Translations under genes and position numbers: made by a program
Notes under the pieces: model-generated
The model's input: the letters and a program-made list of their open reading frames with translations, nothing else
The model's database searches: none
Told to the model about the DNA's origin: nothing
In this document: in pieces, positions 14,256-20,520 of the stretch
How positions within the stretch are numbered: position 1 is the stretch's first letter
Layout of the letters: each line of letters opens with the position of its first letter
NCBI GenBank assembly: GCA_003554375.1
Contig: PWGF01000247.1
Span: forward strand, 1 to 20,520
Reading direction: 5' to 3'
DNA: 20,520 nucleotides
Source of the DNA: Spirochaetaceae bacterium
GTDB taxonomy: Bacteria; Spirochaetota; Spirochaetia; DSM-27196; SKKC01

Positions 14256-15587
14256 ATGGTATCGGGTCCTGTTGCGATAATTCTTCTGATTGTCGCCGTC
14301 GCATTGATCATCTTTGGTACGGCGAAGCTCAGACTAAACGCGTTCATCGTGTTGATTACGATCGCGTTCCTCTACGGGCTTGGCGTGGGGATGCCGCTCA
14401 GGGAGGTGGTAAGTGGTGTTACCGAGGGCTTCGGTGGCACCATGGCGCATATCGGTATCGTGATCATCTGTGGAACGATCATCGGGGTGATCTTAGAGAA
14501 GACCGGAGCGGCGCTGTCGCTCACGCAGGCCGTGCTCAAGGTTGTTGGGCAGGATCGCTCGCCGCTGGCAATGAGCGTTGCCGGTTTCGTCGTGTCGGTC
14601 CCGGTCTTCTGTGACTCCGGTTACGTCGTTCTGACGCCGCTCAACAAGGGACTAGCGGTTCAAACCAAAAAGTCCATGGCGATGATGGCAGTTGCGCTGG
14701 GTACCGGGCTTCATGCTACGCATGCCCTCGTTCCGCCCACGCCGGGGCCGATCGCGGCGGCAGCCGAGCTGGACGCTGACCTTGGCGCGGTTATCGCGCT
14801 CGGGTTGATCGCCGGTATTGTCAGCATGATCGCCGGGTATCTCTACGCCACGAAGGTATCGAGCAAGTACTCGATCGAGATGGAGCTGGAGGAGTCCTAT
14901 GAGAGCTTGAAGGAGAAGCAGGGCAAGCTTCCGGGCGCGTTCCATTCGCTGCTTCCGCTTCTCGTTCCCATCGTCTTGATTCTTCTGAACTCGATTGCCG
15001 AGCTTCCGGCGAAACCGTTTGGAGAGGAAGCGGCCTATAGCTTTTTCACCTTCATCGGGGCCCCGGCTACGGCTCTCGTGATCGGCGTGTTCGTTGCCCT
15101 CACGTTGGTGGTGCGGGATCGGCAGGCAGAGGCTCGGGATAAATGGATCGGCCAAGGGGTCCGGAACGCTGGTTTGATCATCGCGATCACCGCCTCCGGT
15201 GGTGCCTTCGGGAATATTCTGCAGCAGTCGCCAATGGTGCCGTTTATCGAGGAGGCGTTTGAAGGAGTGCCGCTCGGCCTGTTCTTGCCGTTCATAGTCT
15301 CGGTTATCCTGAAGTCCTCGCAGGGTAGCGGCACGGTGGCTATCATCACCTCGGCGGCAATTATGGCACCTTTGGTGGAGCCGTTCGGCCTGAATCCGGT
15401 CCTGACCGTGTTGGCAATCGGTTCCGGGTCCATGATTGTCTCCCATGCCAATGACTCCTACTTCTGGGTCGTTTCTCAGTTTGCCGGTATGCCCACGAAC
15501 ATGGCATACAAAACATGGACGCCGGCTACCGGTGTACAGGGGGTGGCCGCGTTTATCGTGGTGCTCATCATGTCCATCTTCATTTAA
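14256..15587 (+). CDS. GntP-family sugar-acid:proton symporter
   Basis: A 443-residue inner-membrane transporter for gluconate-like acids. ATG 14256 is chosen because AGGAGGTG lies seven bases before it; a start 60 bases upstream lacks a ribosome site. About twelve hydrophobic segments can be followed, beginning GPVAIILLIVAVALIIFG. Family signatures: PVFCDSGYVVLTPLNK near 120-135 and THALVPPTPGPIAAAAE near 155-171, matching the GntP pattern of HxLVPPxPGP. SHANDSYFWVV near the C-terminus is also typical. In this window it is opposite to a four-carbon acid kinase, a PdxA2-type dehydrogenase and a glycerate kinase, so threonate, erythronate or glycerate is a more likely cargo than gluconate. That is inferred from context. 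Confidence 0.92.
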   Translation: MVSGPVAIILLIVAVALIIFGTAKLRLNAFIVLITIAFLYGLGVGMPLREVVSGVTEGFGGTMAHIGIVIICGTIIGVILEKTGAALSLTQAVLKVVGQDRSPLAMSVAGFVVSVPVFCDSGYVVLTPLNKGLAVQTKKSMAMMAVALGTGLHATHALVPPTPGPIAAAAELDADLGAVIALGLIAGIVSMIAGYLYATKVSSKYSIEMELEESYESLKEKQGKLPGAFHSLLPLLVPIVLILLNSIAELPAKPFGEEAAYSFFTFIGAPATALVIGVFVALTLVVRDRQAEARDKWIGQGVRNAGLIIAITASGGAFGNILQQSPMVPFIEEAFEGVPLGLFLPFIVSVILKSSQGSGTVAIITSAAIMAPLVEPFGLNPVLTVLAIGSGSMIVSHANDSYFWVVSQFAGMPTNMAYKTWTPATGVQGVAAFIVVLIMSIFI

Positions 15588-15644
15588 CCGATTTCGACGC
15601 GTGCGCTTACGCCGGCGCGTGAGGAACCGCGTTACTACCTGCCG

Positions 15645-15787
15645 GCCCGCCTTCGGGCGGGCGGCGGGTACACTTCCGGAATCCAAGCAGATATGGCGGG
15701 CCCTGCGGGGCCTCGGTTGACGTAGTCGCGTCGCGCGGCGTAGTACCGCAGGGGCACTGGGCCAGGCTGCCCTGCATGGCCTGGCCC
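15645..15787. other. Three GC hairpins in the gap after the symporter
   Basis: GCCCGCC-TTCG-GGCGGGC (15645-15662) has a UUCG tetraloop and could end the symporter transcript, though no T tract follows. GGCCC-TGCG-GGGCC lies at 15699-15712. GGGCCAGGC (15759-15767) pairs with GCCTGGCCC (15779-15787) around an 11-base loop. The rest of the 263-base gap (15588-15850) holds no recognised gene. Confidence 0.65.
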
Positions 15788-15804
15788 CGTACGAAGCCGG
15801 TTCG

Positions 15805-15834
15805 ACAGCAAGCGAGAAGAAACAGCAAGCGAGA
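15805..15834 (+). repeat. 13-bp direct repeat directly before the TPR gene
   Basis: ACAGCAAGCGAGA occurs at 15805-15817 and 15822-15834, a period of 17. It ends two bases before the ribosome site AAGGAG of the TPR gene. Confidence 0.85.
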
Positions 15835-15850
15835 CAAGGAGTAGCCGATT

Positions 15851-16504
15851 ATGCGGTTTCTGGTCAACCGTCTACGAACGAGGCAAGCACTGAACTACTT
15901 GGCTACCGGCGAGTACGCGAAATCGCGTGAGAAGTGGCGCAAGTTGGCCAAAGGGCGGGAGAACGCACAAGGAGTCCGGCACAACATTGCACTGACCTAT
16001 ATCGGCGAAGAGGACTACGAAAACGCTGAGCCGTTACTCCTGGCGGAAATAGAGGACTTCGGAGAGCACTACCCGCGCCTGAAAGCTCTGGCCGATCTCT
16101 ACTACGTATGGCGCAAGCGTGAAGAAGCACATACGTGGTACCAGAAGACGCTCGAGGCGGGAAGCCCGAAGGAGGAGCGGGCGCTCCTGAAGAAGCGCAT
16201 TTCTCTTACCGCGGACGACGAGAGCTTTGCCGAGGTATGTAGGTCCCTCGACGCCCTCAAGGAAGGGAACGATCTTCTCGCGGAGGAGGACTGGCAAGAG
16301 GCGCTATCGCGCTTTCAGGAAGCCGTGGCGCTCGACCCTACCAACATTCAGGCGCTCAACAATATCGGAACGATTCAGCTCAACTACGAAAAGCGGCCGT
16401 CCCAGGCTGCGCAAACCTTTCGGCGAGCCATGTCGTGGTCACCGCTCCCATGGCTTAAGCAGAACTTGGCCCAGGCAGAAAAGGCCCAGGCCCAATCGCA
16501 GTGA
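15851..16504 (+). CDS. Tetratricopeptide-repeat protein
   Basis: A 217-residue soluble protein built of helical pairs. ATG 15851 follows AAGGAG by eight bases. The clearest TPR is near 144-180 (WQEALSRFQEAVALDPTN, then IQALNNIGTIQL), with weaker repeats near 14-45 (LATGEYAKSREKWRKLA), 45-75 and 78-105. There is no signal peptide or membrane segment, so it should be cytoplasmic and act as a protein-binding scaffold. The partner is unknown. It lies between the symporter and the convergent PdxA2-type gene, only 29 bases from the latter's stop. Spirochaete genomes hold many TPR proteins, so a link to sugar-acid use should not be assumed. Confidence 0.82.
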   Translation: MRFLVNRLRTRQALNYLATGEYAKSREKWRKLAKGRENAQGVRHNIALTYIGEEDYENAEPLLLAEIEDFGEHYPRLKALADLYYVWRKREEAHTWYQKTLEAGSPKEERALLKKRISLTADDESFAEVCRSLDALKEGNDLLAEEDWQEALSRFQEAVALDPTNIQALNNIGTIQLNYEKRPSQAAQTFRRAMSWSPLPWLKQNLAQAEKAQAQSQ

Positions 16505-16533
16505 CCGCCGAGAAGACCCGGGCCGAATCTGCG

Positions 16534-17544
16534 TCATACTGCTTTGCTCGACGCAACGAACGCCGGCGCATACCGGGCCGCGGCAAGGATCGCTTCCTTC
16601 ATCCCCGCAGCGTCCGCCTTGGCGGTGCCCGCCACGTCAAAGGCGGTCCCGTGGTCCACCGAGGTTCTGAGAATCGGCATGCCCAGGGTAATCGATACCG
16701 TGCGGTAGAAGTCATAGGTCTTGGCTGCGATGTGTCCCTGATCGTGATATAGCGACAAGACCGCGGCAAATCTCCCCTGAAGCGCCATGTGGAAGATTGA
16801 ATCGGCTCCGATGGGACCGACCGCCTGAAGGCCCTCCGCCTGCGCTTCTTCGATGGCCGGCACCAGCTCCTTGATGTCCTCATCGCCGAACATCCCATGT
16901 TCTCCACAGTGTGGGTTCAAGCCGGCAACCGCAATGTCGGAGCGTTCCACGCCGAGCTTGTTCAATGCGGCGGTACACCGGCGTAGATAGTCCACCACGC
17001 GGTCCTTCTTGATCAGATCTATCGCTTGTCGAAGTGACACGTGTCTGGTCAGGAAGAAGATCCGCATCTCGTCTACTTGAAATAGCGTGAGCGGGTCGTG
17101 AGTGTCCGTTAATGCTCCGAGGATCTCGGTGTGACCGATGTGTTCGACACCTGCAGCACGCAGGGACTCCTTGTTGATGGGGGCGGTGGCCATGGCCTGG
17201 ATGGCGCCTTCCTTAGCCAGCTCTACCGCGCGAGCGATGTAATCATACGCGGCCTGTCCGCACATGGCCTGGACAGTGCCGAGCTGGAGCGAGGACATGT
17301 CTACGTTTCCGAGGTCCAAGACTTCAACGGTCCCGGGCTCCCCCTGTGCTTTGGAAGGGTGCTCTACGGTGCGTACTGAGGAAGAGACTCCGACGATGTC
17401 GCAGGCTTTCCGGATAACTGCCGCATCACCTATTACCAGCGGGATACAGGCGTCGTAGATCTGGTTCTGGTCGAACGCTTTGGCGACGATCTCCGGTCCA
17501 ATTCCGGCAGGATCTCCCAGGGTCACTCCGATGATCGGTTTCAT
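16534..17544 (-). CDS. pdxA2: PdxA2-type 4-phosphate (D-threonate/D-erythronate) dehydrogenase
   Basis: A 336-residue NAD-dependent, metal-dependent dehydrogenase of the PdxA family. ATG 17544 is chosen because GAGGAG precedes it; the longer frame is unsupported. Family residues seen: GVTLGDPAGIGPE at 6-18, GHTE with His138, and metal-site histidines His168 (TRH), His212 (PHCGEHG) and His267 (YHDQGH). True PdxA acts in vitamin B6 synthesis, but the adjacent DUF1537 kinase (33 bases upstream) is the known partner of PdxA2, which oxidises 4-phospho-D-threonate or 4-phospho-D-erythronate and yields dihydroxyacetone phosphate after loss of CO2. I therefore assign PdxA2 from context; sequence alone does not separate the two cleanly by eye. 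Confidence 0.86.
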   Translation of the reverse strand: MKPIIGVTLGDPAGIGPEIVAKAFDQNQIYDACIPLVIGDAAVIRKACDIVGVSSSVRTVEHPSKAQGEPGTVEVLDLGNVDMSSLQLGTVQAMCGQAAYDYIARAVELAKEGAIQAMATAPINKESLRAAGVEHIGHTEILGALTDTHDPLTLFQVDEMRIFFLTRHVSLRQAIDLIKKDRVVDYLRRCTAALNKLGVERSDIAVAGLNPHCGEHGMFGDEDIKELVPAIEEAQAEGLQAVGPIGADSIFHMALQGRFAAVLSLYHDQGHIAAKTYDFYRTVSITLGMPILRTSVDHGTAFDVAGTAKADAAGMKEAILAAARYAPAFVASSKAV

Positions 17545-17577
17545 AGTAGGGCTCCTCGGAGCAGTAATGCTCCTCAC

Positions 17578-18885
17578 TCAGTTTCTGATAGCCTCGAGGA
17601 GGCTGTGGACGCACTGCGTAGCTGCATCCGCTCCCCCGACCATACCACCTTTGCTCACAATGTTCAGCCCGGCGCGTTCGCCGCCCACGAGTTTCCCCTG
17701 CGCCGCAAGCGGCATCACTGCCTTCTCGAGCTCAACCCCGCTTGCTCCGAGCTCCTGGCAGATCGCCACCGTGATGTCGCCGCCGCTTGCGTAGAGGCCG
17801 TCGATGGTAGGGTGCTCCCGGAGAAGGCGCTCTGCGGCCTTGGCAATGCTGCCGTTTATTCGATGGGAAAGCTCTTCCCCGTTCACACCTTGCTTGCGCG
17901 CCTCCGCCTCCAGGTCAAGAGTCTGCGACAGATCGAGGCGATTGGAGGGGACGCAAATTACGCGGGCGCCACTCGCTTTGCCACGGAGTACGCCAATAAC
18001 TCGCTCGACCTCCGCCTCTGCTTCGGAAGGGTTTTCGACCACCCGTTCAGCTTGGAGAAAAGCCGCCTCGACGTTCAACTCATCGAAAGCGTGCTGTAGC
18101 TGCTCGACCGTAGTCGAGGTGACGCTGCCCACGCACATGAGTACCCGGGGCCCCGCCTGTTCCTCCCGTTGCGGACTCACGAGCTTGCGAGCCATCGCAG
18201 CGGTGAATGGGCCCGGGTCCGCGGTTATGAACGGAAGCCCGCTCGACACCACGCCCTCCGCGATGGAGTCGATATCGTCATCGGTGAGCGCATCGAATAC
18301 TACAATCCGTCGTTTCTCGAAATCCAGCTTGTGGAGAGCGTCGGCGATGGCATCTGCGCCCCCATAGACGGTGGTGAGATCGATGTGGGTCACCGGATAC
18401 TGGGTTTGGTGGGCAACTATCTCGTGAGTGACCGAGCTACGGACCGGCATCTTGGGGTCCCGCGCGGCATCCGTGCGTTCCAACAGAACGCCGTTAACCA
18501 GGAGGTAACCGCCGGCGGCAACTCTCCCGGCTTGAGGATATACCGGCACCACAATCGCGGTTCGCGGCCCTTCGAACGAGTCGAGCATTGCGTCGATCTC
18601 TCGACCTATATTTCCGCGCAAGGTGCTGTCGATCCGCTTGTTGTAGACGAGCACCTCGGGTGAAACGAGCCGTCCCGTCACTTCCTTAACGCGAGAATAC
18701 GCTTCGCTCGCAGGAATCCCCCGGCTATCGGTCGGGATTGTCACAGCGTCGAAACGGTCTTGGTGGGATTCGGACAACGAGTCCGATCGGAGCAACGTGC
18801 ACGTGCGGAGGCCCTCCGATCTGAGCCCGACTCCGGTAGCGTTAGCTCCGGTAAGATCATCAGCAACAACACAGCAGCGTATCAT
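17578..18885 (-). CDS. Four-carbon acid sugar kinase (DUF1537, DtnK/OtnK type)
   Basis: A 435-residue ATP-dependent kinase that phosphorylates a four-carbon sugar acid such as D-threonate or D-erythronate. ATG 18885 has GGAGGAGG seven bases upstream; a longer frame begins in GC-rich repeat sequence and is rejected. N-terminal substrate domain: ADDLTGANATGV at 8-19 and KRIDSTLRGNIG at 83-94. C-terminal nucleotide domain: SGGDITVAI at 367-375 and VSKGGMVGG near 410-418, typical of the family. It lies upstream of the PdxA2-type gene and downstream of the glycerate kinase, all on the minus strand, so an operon from kinase to dehydrogenase is likely. The exact stereochemistry of the substrate (L-threonate, D-threonate or D-erythronate) cannot be told. 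Confidence 0.9.
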   Translation of the reverse strand: MIRCCVVADDLTGANATGVGLRSEGLRTCTLLRSDSLSESHQDRFDAVTIPTDSRGIPASEAYSRVKEVTGRLVSPEVLVYNKRIDSTLRGNIGREIDAMLDSFEGPRTAIVVPVYPQAGRVAAGGYLLVNGVLLERTDAARDPKMPVRSSVTHEIVAHQTQYPVTHIDLTTVYGGADAIADALHKLDFEKRRIVVFDALTDDDIDSIAEGVVSSGLPFITADPGPFTAAMARKLVSPQREEQAGPRVLMCVGSVTSTTVEQLQHAFDELNVEAAFLQAERVVENPSEAEAEVERVIGVLRGKASGARVICVPSNRLDLSQTLDLEAEARKQGVNGEELSHRINGSIAKAAERLLREHPTIDGLYASGGDITVAICQELGASGVELEKAVMPLAAQGKLVGGERAGLNIVSKGGMVGGADAATQCVHSLLEAIRN

Positions 18886-18983
18886 GGGTCGCCTCCTCCA
18901 GGGGCTGGTTCGTTCGTTCGGCTCTCTAGTACTGGCAGCGGAATTGCACGGGTTCCGGCGCCGGCCGGGTCGACTCACCGTTA

Positions 18984-19109
18984 CCGGCGCGCGGCGGCGT
19001 TACCGGTACCCCCGGGCGTTATCGGCACCCCCGGGCGTTACCGGCGCGGTGTCGCCCGGCTCACCTCTACCGGGGCGGCCGCCGGCGCGCGGCGGCGTTA
19101 CCGGTACCC
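18984..19109. repeat. GC-rich degenerate tandem repeat between the two kinase genes
   Basis: In the 280-base gap between the two kinases an exact 28-base block (starting CCGGCGCGCGGCGGCGTTAC) occurs at 18984-19011 and 19082-19109. Within and between these blocks a unit of about 18-20 bases, GGCGTTAYCGGYACCCCC, recurs at least five times with changes (near 18995, 19014, 19032, 19093 and 19112). Units contain the small palindromes TACCGGTA and CCCGGG. No homologous unit was found elsewhere in the window apart from short CGTTACCGG matches. Confidence 0.82.
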
Positions 19110-19165
19110 GCCGGCGTTTCCGGCACCGCCGGGCGTTACGCCCACGTTGCCGTCCGCCCCCCGGC

Positions 19166-20410
19166 CTACCGGCACAGCAAAAGCACAATATCGTTGACGT
19201 TCGTGCCTGTCGGCCCCGTCCGGATCAGGTCTCCCGAAGCGTCCAGCGCCCGGTACGCATCGTTATTGTCGAGTAGAGCGCGCGGGTCCTCTCCGGCGTC
19301 GCGCATGCGGGCGAGGCTGCCGGCGTCTACGATACCGCCGGTCGCATCGGTCGGCCCGTCCGTTCCGTCCGATGCTAAAGCCAAAAGCACCGTATCCTCC
19401 ATACCTTGGAGGGGAAACGCGGCGGACAGCGCCATCTCCTGGTTGCGCCCTCCTTTCCCGTCGCCCGTTACGTGTACGATAGTCTCGCCCCCCGCAAGCA
19501 CCGCACACGGCGGCTCCACCGGAAAGCCCGATGTCCGAATCTCCCGGGCGATCTCGCCAAAGAAGCCGCCCACCTCGCGGGCCTCGCCTTGCAGCGTGGA
19601 CGTAAGGAAGATGCACCGGTACCCTCGCTCTTCCACCAGCCGGCGCGTTTCCGCGCAGAGAACCGATACGCTTCCGATGATGCGGGATGTCACGTTGTCA
19701 AGCGACTTGGGCGTCTCCTGCTCGAGCGCCTTCCGTACTGCGTCCGGCAGCTCCAGGCGGTAGCGCTCCACCGTTTGCCGTACGTCATCGCTCGTCGTCA
19801 TATCGGGCGCCGCAGGACCCGATGCGATGCTATCCAAGCGATCGCCCAGCACATCCGAGAGAATGAGCGCGTGTACATGGGCCGGAGCAGCAGCCTGCGC
19901 GAAGCGCCCGCCCTTCACCGACGAGCACCGCTTGCGCACCGAGTTGATCGTCACGATATCGGCGCCCACCTTGAGGAGTTGCTGGGTGATCGACTGGAGG
20001 TCCTCCAGCGTGATCCCGGCCACCGGCTTCTCAAAGAGCGCCGATCCCCCGCCGGAAACCAGGAAGAGGACCGCGTCGTCCTTGGTGAGCCCTTCGACGA
20101 GCTGGAGCGCTTCCTCGGTGGCGTCTATCCCCCGCTCGTCCAAAACCGGGTGGGAGGCTTCACGGATAGTGAGCGGCCCGATCGGCCCATGAGCGTGCTC
20201 GTCCTTCGTGATCACGATTCCGCGCTCGATGCGTGTCCCCAAGGTTTCCCACGCCGCGTGCGCCATCGACCAAGCAGCCTTGCCGATCGCAACCAGGACG
20301 ATCCGCCCACTCGGCGCGTCTTCCTCCAGTGCGGCTCGTACCGCCGCCTCCGGCAGCATCTTATCTACGGCCGCCTTTCCAATTTCCAGTGCTTCGTCCC
20401 GAACTGTCAT
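19166..20410 (-). CDS. Glycerate 2-kinase, MOFRL family (GckA/TtuD type)
   Basis: Phosphorylates D-glycerate to 2-phosphoglycerate with ATP in the cytoplasm. 414 residues from ATG 20410; the adjoining ATG at 20413 is equally possible, AAGGAG being four or seven bases away. Motifs: VAIGKAAWSMA near 46-56, LVSGGGSAL, NSVRKRCSSVKGGR, VLAGGETIVHVTGDGKGGRN, and at the C-terminal MOFRL domain LASDGTDGPTDATGG and TGTNVNDIVLLL. All are typical of the family, and the length is usual. It precedes the four-carbon acid kinase on the same strand, separated by 280 bases of repeat. In context it may handle glycerate imported by the GntP-type symporter or formed by another sugar-acid branch. Confidence 0.94.
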   Translation of the reverse strand: MTVRDEALEIGKAAVDKMLPEAAVRAALEEDAPSGRIVLVAIGKAAWSMAHAAWETLGTRIERGIVITKDEHAHGPIGPLTIREASHPVLDERGIDATEEALQLVEGLTKDDAVLFLVSGGGSALFEKPVAGITLEDLQSITQQLLKVGADIVTINSVRKRCSSVKGGRFAQAAAPAHVHALILSDVLGDRLDSIASGPAAPDMTTSDDVRQTVERYRLELPDAVRKALEQETPKSLDNVTSRIIGSVSVLCAETRRLVEERGYRCIFLTSTLQGEAREVGGFFGEIAREIRTSGFPVEPPCAVLAGGETIVHVTGDGKGGRNQEMALSAAFPLQGMEDTVLLALASDGTDGPTDATGGIVDAGSLARMRDAGEDPRALLDNNDAYRALDASGDLIRTGPTGTNVNDIVLLLCR

Positions 20411-20443
20411 CATTTGGCTCCTTTCTCGCCCCAAAGTCGGGCT

Positions 20444-20484
20444 TGGGACGTCCGGGCGCGCATTCCGTCGCTCCCGACGTCCCA
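20444..20484. promoter_or_regulatory. Perfect 9-bp inverted repeat upstream of the glycerate kinase
   Basis: TGGGACGTC (20444-20452) and GACGTCCCA (20476-20484) are exact inverted repeats 23 bases apart, each containing the palindrome GACGTC. They lie 31-74 bases before the start codon. Could be an operator or a leader stem; no promoter boxes were recognised. Confidence 0.5.
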
Positions 20485-20520
20485 GAGTGCGCTGCCGCGG
20501 GGCGCGCCCCGGGTACCGGG

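Noticed and set aside
14652..15686. 344-codon open frame on the minus strand
   Set aside because: Antisense to the GntP-family symporter; product is a charged, low-complexity chain without family features.
16534..17544. Naming the PdxA-family gene pdxA of vitamin B6 synthesis
   Set aside because: It is 33 bases from a DUF1537 kinase, the usual partner of PdxA2, and no other B6 gene is near.
18984..19109. CRISPR array
   Set aside because: Units are short, degenerate and directly abutting, without unique spacers of constant length, and there are no cas genes.
18760..19276. Two overlapping plus-strand frames of 145 and 159 codons
   Set aside because: They start inside the antisense of the kinase and run through the GC tandem repeat, giving Arg/Pro/Gly-rich repeats typical of non-coding GC-rich DNA.

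Overview
The window (about 20.5 kb, GC-rich, densely coding) looks like a bacterial chromosome from a spirochaete or a relative. The evidence is modest. The sugar-binding protein begins with a signal peptide ending in an LFAAGQGEEEE-type junction, a style common in free-living Spirochaetales. It is very acidic, which would fit a saline habitat, and there is a small outer-membrane barrel protein. No rRNA, tRNA, CRISPR array, transposase or phage gene was found.

Region A (1-10058) is a carbohydrate-use locus. On the minus strand a TalC-type transaldolase is followed by an aldehyde dehydrogenase of the succinate-semialdehyde type, cut by the window edge. Divergent to them is a ROK-family regulator, followed by a family-1 sugar-binding protein, two ABC permeases, a Gfo/Idh/MocA oxidoreductase and a Cys-type sulfatase. 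Two related palindromic sites tie it together. One lies on overlapping divergent promoters between the transaldolase and the regulator, the other just downstream of a strong promoter for the binding protein. The regulator therefore probably controls itself, the catabolic pair and the importer. Transaldolase, anion-binding semialdehyde dehydrogenase, importer, NAD-type oxidoreductase and sulfatase together suggest use of a sulfated or sulfonated sugar. A sulfo-transaldolase-like route is a testable hypothesis, not a conclusion. No ABC ATPase is present, so a shared one elsewhere is likely.

Region B (10059-13829) holds a MazG-like pyrophosphohydrolase and a group II PLP decarboxylase of the aromatic amino acid type. 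They are linked by a duplicated start region that creates a nine-codon mini-ORF. Next comes truA, then a convergent small outer-membrane barrel protein.

Region C (13830-20520) looks like a four-carbon sugar-acid locus: a GntP-family symporter and a TPR protein on the plus strand, and on the minus strand a MOFRL glycerate kinase, a DUF1537 four-carbon acid kinase and a PdxA2-type 4-phosphate dehydrogenase. Kinase plus PdxA2 matches the known threonate/erythronate route to dihydroxyacetone phosphate. A GC-rich degenerate tandem repeat separates the two kinase genes.

Many gaps between genes are unusually wide and carry perfect GC-rich inverted repeats without T tracts. Several short tandem duplications sit next to gene starts.
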